Source: Betaproteobacteria bacterium
GTDB lineage: Bacteria > Pseudomonadota > Gammaproteobacteria > Burkholderiales > Burkholderiaceae_C
Length of the DNA stretch: 35,995 nucleotides
Assembly (NCBI GenBank): GCA_025354965.1
Contig: JANXLW010000428.1
Location: 1 to 35,995, forward strand
Reading direction: 5' to 3'
Position numbers and translations under genes: made by a program. Below the pieces are notes generated by a model. It saw only the letters and a list, made by a program, of their open reading frames with translations, ran no database searches and was not told the DNA's origin. Of this stretch, positions 32,633 to 35,995 are shown piece after piece. How positions within the stretch are numbered: the stretch's first letter is position 1; the number at the start of each line of letters is the position of its first letter.

Positions 32633-34761
32633 ACGCTCTGGGTTGGCTTTTGCGTCACCGTGGTGCCATCCGAATAACTGAAGCCGGTCCAGGCCCAGTC
32701 GTTCACGCTGTAGCGCTGGTGCACAAGGTCAACCCGCACGGTGGACGATTTATCGAGCGTATATTTGCCGAACAGTTTCAAGCCAGTCTGGCGGTACACC
32801 ACATCTGGCAAGCCGCCGCTGGTGGCCAGCAGATTGACGCTATAGGCATCGGCGGTGGCGTCCAGCGTCTGGGCGTAGACGCTCTTGTCGCCAACATAGG
32901 TCAGATTGCCACCGACTTGCAGGGCGCTGCTGGCCTTGCCGGTGAAGCCGATGCTGGCACCGAGGTTGGTGTTGTCAAACGCCATCACGTAGCCCGCCGG
33001 ACGGGCCTGGTTAAAGGTCTGCACACCGCGTGACGCATAGCCGTTCAAGGCCCAGTTGTCGGACAGGGTGTAACCCCAATCGATGCTGAGCTGGTTCATG
33101 CCGGTGTCGCGCAGTCCGTAGACGCTGGGCGTGTTGAACTTGTCGGACCCTTTTTCGGCGCTCAACTGCAGTGTCAGGCTTTCGCTGGGCTGCCAGTCAG
33201 CAAACAGCTTGACCTTGTTGCGCTGGCGATCAGCCAGTGTGGGCATGAAGATCGCCGTCGGCAAAAAGCCGGTGACCGGGTCGGCCGGGTTGGTGACTTC
33301 AGTAAGGCCTAAACCACTGTTGTCCTTCAACCAGTTGGAGCCGTCGCGTCGGTTGCTGGAAACACCCACCGTAGCGCTGAAGTTCTCTGCCATGCGGCCG
33401 CGCAGCTCGGCGCGCAAGCCAGTCTCTTTGGTCTTTTGCCGCAGCGCGTTGATGCCGGACACGGCGCTGGTTGCGGTGTAGAGACCACGATCAATGGCTT
33501 CATAGTCGGCACCCAGCGTGCCACGGTAGTCGCTGTTGAACTGCCAGTTGGCTTGCAGCTTGCCGTTGCTCTTTTTACTGGAAAGATCGCGGTTGGTGTA
33601 AGTGAAGGGGACGGCGGGTAAAGGCGGTACTGCGCCTTCGAGGTTGTAGCTGGCAATTGGTGTCTGGTCGTTCTTGTCCTCGTAGCGCACATCGGCCAGC
33701 AAAGACAGCTTGGCTATGGGGCGCGACGTCAGGCCAATCTTGGCCAACCTGGTGTTGACCAAACCGCCCAGATTGCCGACACCGGCCGGAGCGCCGCTCA
33801 GGCCAGCACTGGCAAAGTCAGCATTCTGCGTGGCGGTGGCGTAGCCCAGCTTGAAAGTGCCGCGGGTGGTTAGCGTGAAATCGTAGCTGCCGCTCAAATC
33901 AAACTGGTGTGCCTGGTTGTCGGGGGCCAGTGCCACCGGATTGTTCAGGATGCCGATCAACGCCGCGTTGCTGTTCAAGCTGCCAGGTACATTGGGGTTC
34001 AACGTGTCGTTGGCATTGCGATAAATCGAGCCGTAGTAGCCCAGGTTGAAGCGCAACTTTTCCAGGGCGTAACTGAGCCGGGCGTCGATTTGCGTGTGTC
34101 GGGCATTGATCGGTTCGGGCAACATCAGAAGCGCCCAGCCGGTGTTGGCGCCACAGGTCGGTGCGATCACCGAGGGACAGTTCATGCCGATACCGGACAA
34201 CCGTGCGCCTTCCTTCTTTTCGCTTTTCAGATCAAGCTCGAATTGCAGGGCCGGGGTGATAAATTTTGCCAGACCGATACCGAGCCCGGTCCGTTTGGTT
34301 TTCAAATCGTAATCCGTGCCGGTCCCGGCCAGCAGGGGTACCACTTGCGGCGTCGTTGACCCTGCACCCAGCAGGCCGGTGTTAACGGTGTACGGGTTGT
34401 AGCGTGTCAGCTCGCCATAATCGGCGCTGAGTTTCCAGCTACCGGGGTTCTTCCAGACCAGGTGCAGTTCACGCGAGTCACCCAGCAGGTTGCCACCCTC
34501 AAACTGAACCCAGGTCGGAGCGTCTACCTTGCGCAGGCTGTAGTCGATGTCGGCGACACCAATCACGTTGCGATCAGTGTGCAAACCGTTGTATTGGCCG
34601 AACTGCGCACGGTCGGCACTGGAGCCGGTGACGGCGCCAAGGCCAATGCTCACGGTGGTCTGGGCACCCTCGGTCTGGGCTTGCGCGGCAAAGCAGACGG
34701 CGCTGACCGCAATTGCGATCACGGTTTTGTGCATGTCAAATGAAAAAACGGAAGTGGTCAT
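32593..34761 (-). CDS. mtrB: MtrB/PioB-family outer-membrane beta-barrel porin
   Basis: Decaheme-associated porin that sheathes MtrA and lets electrons cross the outer membrane to MtrC. The 722-residue product has a signal peptide (MHKTVIAIAVSAVCFAAQAQ) and many alternating amphipathic strands rich in Asn, Tyr and Gly, e.g. KLSADYGELTRYNPY and NLGYYGSIYRNANDTLN, as in MtrB/PioB. I see no N-terminal CXXC pair such as Shewanella MtrB carries. The ATG at 34761 has ACGGAG upstream and is preferred over the track start; an ATG at 34734 lacks a site. It follows mtrA by 16 nt. Its last codons form one copy of the 41-bp repeat. Confidence 0.92.
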   Translation of the reverse strand: MTTSVFSFDMHKTVIAIAVSAVCFAAQAQTEGAQTTVSIGLGAVTGSSADRAQFGQYNGLHTDRNVIGVADIDYSLRKVDAPTWVQFEGGNLLGDSRELHLVWKNPGSWKLSADYGELTRYNPYTVNTGLLGAGSTTPQVVPLLAGTGTDYDLKTKRTGLGIGLAKFITPALQFELDLKSEKKEGARLSGIGMNCPSVIAPTCGANTGWALLMLPEPINARHTQIDARLSYALEKLRFNLGYYGSIYRNANDTLNPNVPGSLNSNAALIGILNNPVALAPDNQAHQFDLSGSYDFTLTTRGTFKLGYATATQNADFASAGLSGAPAGVGNLGGLVNTRLAKIGLTSRPIAKLSLLADVRYEDKNDQTPIASYNLEGAVPPLPAVPFTYTNRDLSSKKSNGKLQANWQFNSDYRGTLGADYEAIDRGLYTATSAVSGINALRQKTKETGLRAELRGRMAENFSATVGVSSNRRDGSNWLKDNSGLGLTEVTNPADPVTGFLPTAIFMPTLADRQRNKVKLFADWQPSESLTLQLSAEKGSDKFNTPSVYGLRDTGMNQLSIDWGYTLSDNWALNGYASRGVQTFNQARPAGYVMAFDNTNLGASIGFTGKASSALQVGGNLTYVGDKSVYAQTLDATADAYSVNLLATSGGLPDVVYRQTGLKLFGKYTLDKSSTVRVDLVHQRYSVNDWAWTGFSYSDGTTVTQKPTQSVGVIAVTYSYQLP

Positions 34762-34777
34762 GGTGGTTCTCCGTACT

Positions 34778-35698
34778 TCAGCGCAACATGAGCTGTGGCG
34801 TCGGATTGGTGGTCGACGGATTATTGGAGCCATGAACCTGTGTATGACAGTTCAGGCAGCTGCGACCCTGCCACAGGTTGGCGACGTTCTTGCCACTGCT
34901 GCCGGGGTTAGGTACACCGACGGCGCCGATACCACCTGCCGCATGCGGCGTATGGCATTGCTGGCACAGCATGGGGGCACGCGCCTTGAGCATGCCCTCG
35001 ACGCTGCTGCCGTGCACGTTGTGGCAGTTGGTGCAGTCTTCGGCGACCGGTTCATGCTGATGCACAAAGGGGCCGCGTTTTTCGGCGTGGCAGGTGTAGC
35101 AGGTGGCGTTGATGCTGTCGCGTTTTGCCAGCTTGGGCCCGGCCGAGCCATGCACGTTGTGGCAATCAGAGCAGTTCATCTTGCCCTCGGGAACCGGATG
35201 GTGCGATGGCCGGTTCATCTGGGCGCGCTGCTGCTTATGGCAGGTGTAGCAAACCTCGGTCTGGGTTGCCTTGTTCAAAATCTTGTCGCGGTTGGCATGT
35301 ATCTTGTGGCAGGAATTGCAGGCAAGGTCAGCGCTGTCATGCTGGCTACCAGCCCACAATGCGCGCTTGGGGTCCTTGGCGTGGCAGGTCAGGCAGACCG
35401 CACTGCGCTCGTTGGCAGGTAGCGCAAATTGCCGGATGAACATGCGGTCAGGGTGTGGCCGTTCCTTGACATCGGCGGGCTTCTTGGCATGCGTGGGGCT
35501 GGGGCCGTGGCAGGTGATGCAGTCCGGCACTCGCTTGTCGACGGCAAAGCCGTGCGCCGAGCGGCTCATGTCCGGCAGGTCTTCTTCGTCGTGGCAGGTA
35601 ACGCACAGCGCCGCGCCGGTTTCCCCGGCGCTCCAGGCTGGCCCGAGCAGCCCAAACAGGCAAAGCCCGAAGATGGCGGTTAAACGCTTGATACGCAT
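34778..35698 (-). CDS. mtrA: MtrA/DmsE-family periplasmic decaheme cytochrome c
   Basis: A 306-residue periplasmic electron carrier that sits in the MtrB barrel. After a signal peptide (MRIKRLTAIFGLCLFGLLGP...) it has ten CXXCH sites: CVTCH, CITCH, CLTCH, CNSCH, CYTCH, CSDCH, CYTCH, CTNCH, CQQCH and CLNCH, with the repeated CxNCHNVHGS pattern of MtrA/DmsE. The track begins 27 codons early; ATG 35698 follows GAAGGG. It lies between the mtrC-like 3' end (26 nt away) and mtrB (16 nt), giving the mtrC-mtrA-mtrB order known from Shewanella. PioA would be the phototrophic counterpart, but the adjacent MtrC-like gene favours Mtr. Confidence 0.95.
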   Translation of the reverse strand: MRIKRLTAIFGLCLFGLLGPAWSAGETGAALCVTCHDEEDLPDMSRSAHGFAVDKRVPDCITCHGPSPTHAKKPADVKERPHPDRMFIRQFALPANERSAVCLTCHAKDPKRALWAGSQHDSADLACNSCHKIHANRDKILNKATQTEVCYTCHKQQRAQMNRPSHHPVPEGKMNCSDCHNVHGSAGPKLAKRDSINATCYTCHAEKRGPFVHQHEPVAEDCTNCHNVHGSSVEGMLKARAPMLCQQCHTPHAAGGIGAVGVPNPGSSGKNVANLWQGRSCLNCHTQVHGSNNPSTTNPTPQLMLR

Positions 35699-35724
35699 CC
35701 CGAATCCCTTCAAATAGTCCACGG

Positions 35725-35995
35725 TTATTTCTGACCGTGGACGATGTCCACGCTCTTGGAGCCGCCGCTGGCATGGCAATCGTCACAGGTTTCGCGTGGC
35801 AAACTGGTGCTGCTTGGCACGGTGGTGACGTCGGCTTGAGTTCTGTCGCCAAACGTGCCACCGCCAAAGTTTTGCACGTGCGTGATGGCTGTGATCGAGT
35901 CGTGGCAAGCCGTGCAACTAGCGGCTTTGGGTGAGATCACTTTCCAGAGGTTGGCGTCGGTCAATGCGGTTGCTGCGCCAAAAACCGCCGGGCCA
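35725..35995 (-). CDS. mtrC: MtrC/OmcA-family multiheme cytochrome, C-terminal fragment (runs off window)
   Basis: The frame is open to the window edge; only the last 90 or so residues are present. Two heme sites remain, CTACHDSITAITH and CDDCHASGG, followed by DIVHGQ and the stop. Their order and spacing match the last two hemes of the decaheme lipoprotein at 27778-30867 (CVSCHDSKLAQDH ... CMVCHATG ... KLVHSN), so this is probably the MtrC-like member of the mtrCAB unit. The ATG at 35964 used by the track is internal. Promoter and lipobox are outside the window. Confidence 0.85.
   Translation of the reverse strand, partial: GPAVFGAATALTDANLWKVISPKAASCTACHDSITAITHVQNFGGGTFGDRTQADVTTVPSSTSLPRETCDDCHASGGSKSVDIVHGQK

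Noticed and set aside
1-35995. tRNA, rRNA, insertion sequences or integrase genes
   Set aside because: None were recognised on either strand by eye; the 41-bp repeats are not accompanied by a transposase or integrase.

Overview
The window looks like a chromosomal piece of a betaproteobacterium in the Comamonadaceae, most likely a Rhodoferax-type metal reducer. This is inferred from a Burkholderiales-style division and cell wall (dcw) cluster, protein sequences typical of the order, an E. coli-type fumarate reductase next to a rhodoquinone gene (rquA), and an Mtr-type extracellular electron transfer locus. No database search was possible, so the taxonomy is inference.

Region 1 (1-17973, all + strand) is a compact dcw cluster: rsmH (5' end missing), ftsL, ftsI, murE, murF, mraY, murD, ftsW, murG, murC, ddl, ftsQ, ftsA, ftsZ, lpxC, then an untracked 58-residue membrane protein. 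Most junctions are 4-nt ATGA/GTGA overlaps. Five copies of a GC-rich element of about 72 bp (one inverted, one truncated) are scattered here. Three are translated in frame near the N-termini of MurD, MurG and Ddl. One forms a 29-codon leader joining rsmH to ftsL.

Region 2 (18006-26247, all - strand) is an anaerobic respiration block. In transcription order it holds a monoheme cytochrome c, two NapC/NirT-type tetraheme quinol dehydrogenases, a small zinc-ribbon membrane protein, a CbcL-like multiheme c / cytochrome b fusion, frdABCD and rquA. RquA makes rhodoquinone, whose low potential suits fumarate reduction.

Region 3 (26248-35995) holds the outer-membrane part of the electron transfer system, all on the - strand: the 3' end of an MtrC/OmcA-like cytochrome, the MtrA/DmsE decaheme protein, the MtrB/PioB porin, a second OmcA/MtrC-type decaheme lipoprotein with a collagen-like stalk, and a secreted helix-hairpin-helix protein. 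Three toxin-antitoxin modules are scattered among them: a Phd antitoxin with a broken PIN toxin, HicAB, and MntA-HepT. The MntA-HepT module sits between two identical 41-bp repeats made from the last codons of the porin gene, so HepT carries a porin-derived C-terminus.

Together regions 2 and 3 encode about 40 c-type heme sites and outline a route from the quinol pool through NapC/CbcL-like proteins and periplasmic cytochrome to MtrCAB at the cell surface, with fumarate reductase as an alternative quinol oxidase. FNR-like boxes lie upstream of three of these units. The least expected points are the coding repeat in the dcw cluster, the possible rhodoquinol link to extracellular electron transfer, and the 41-bp-flanked toxin-antitoxin insertion.
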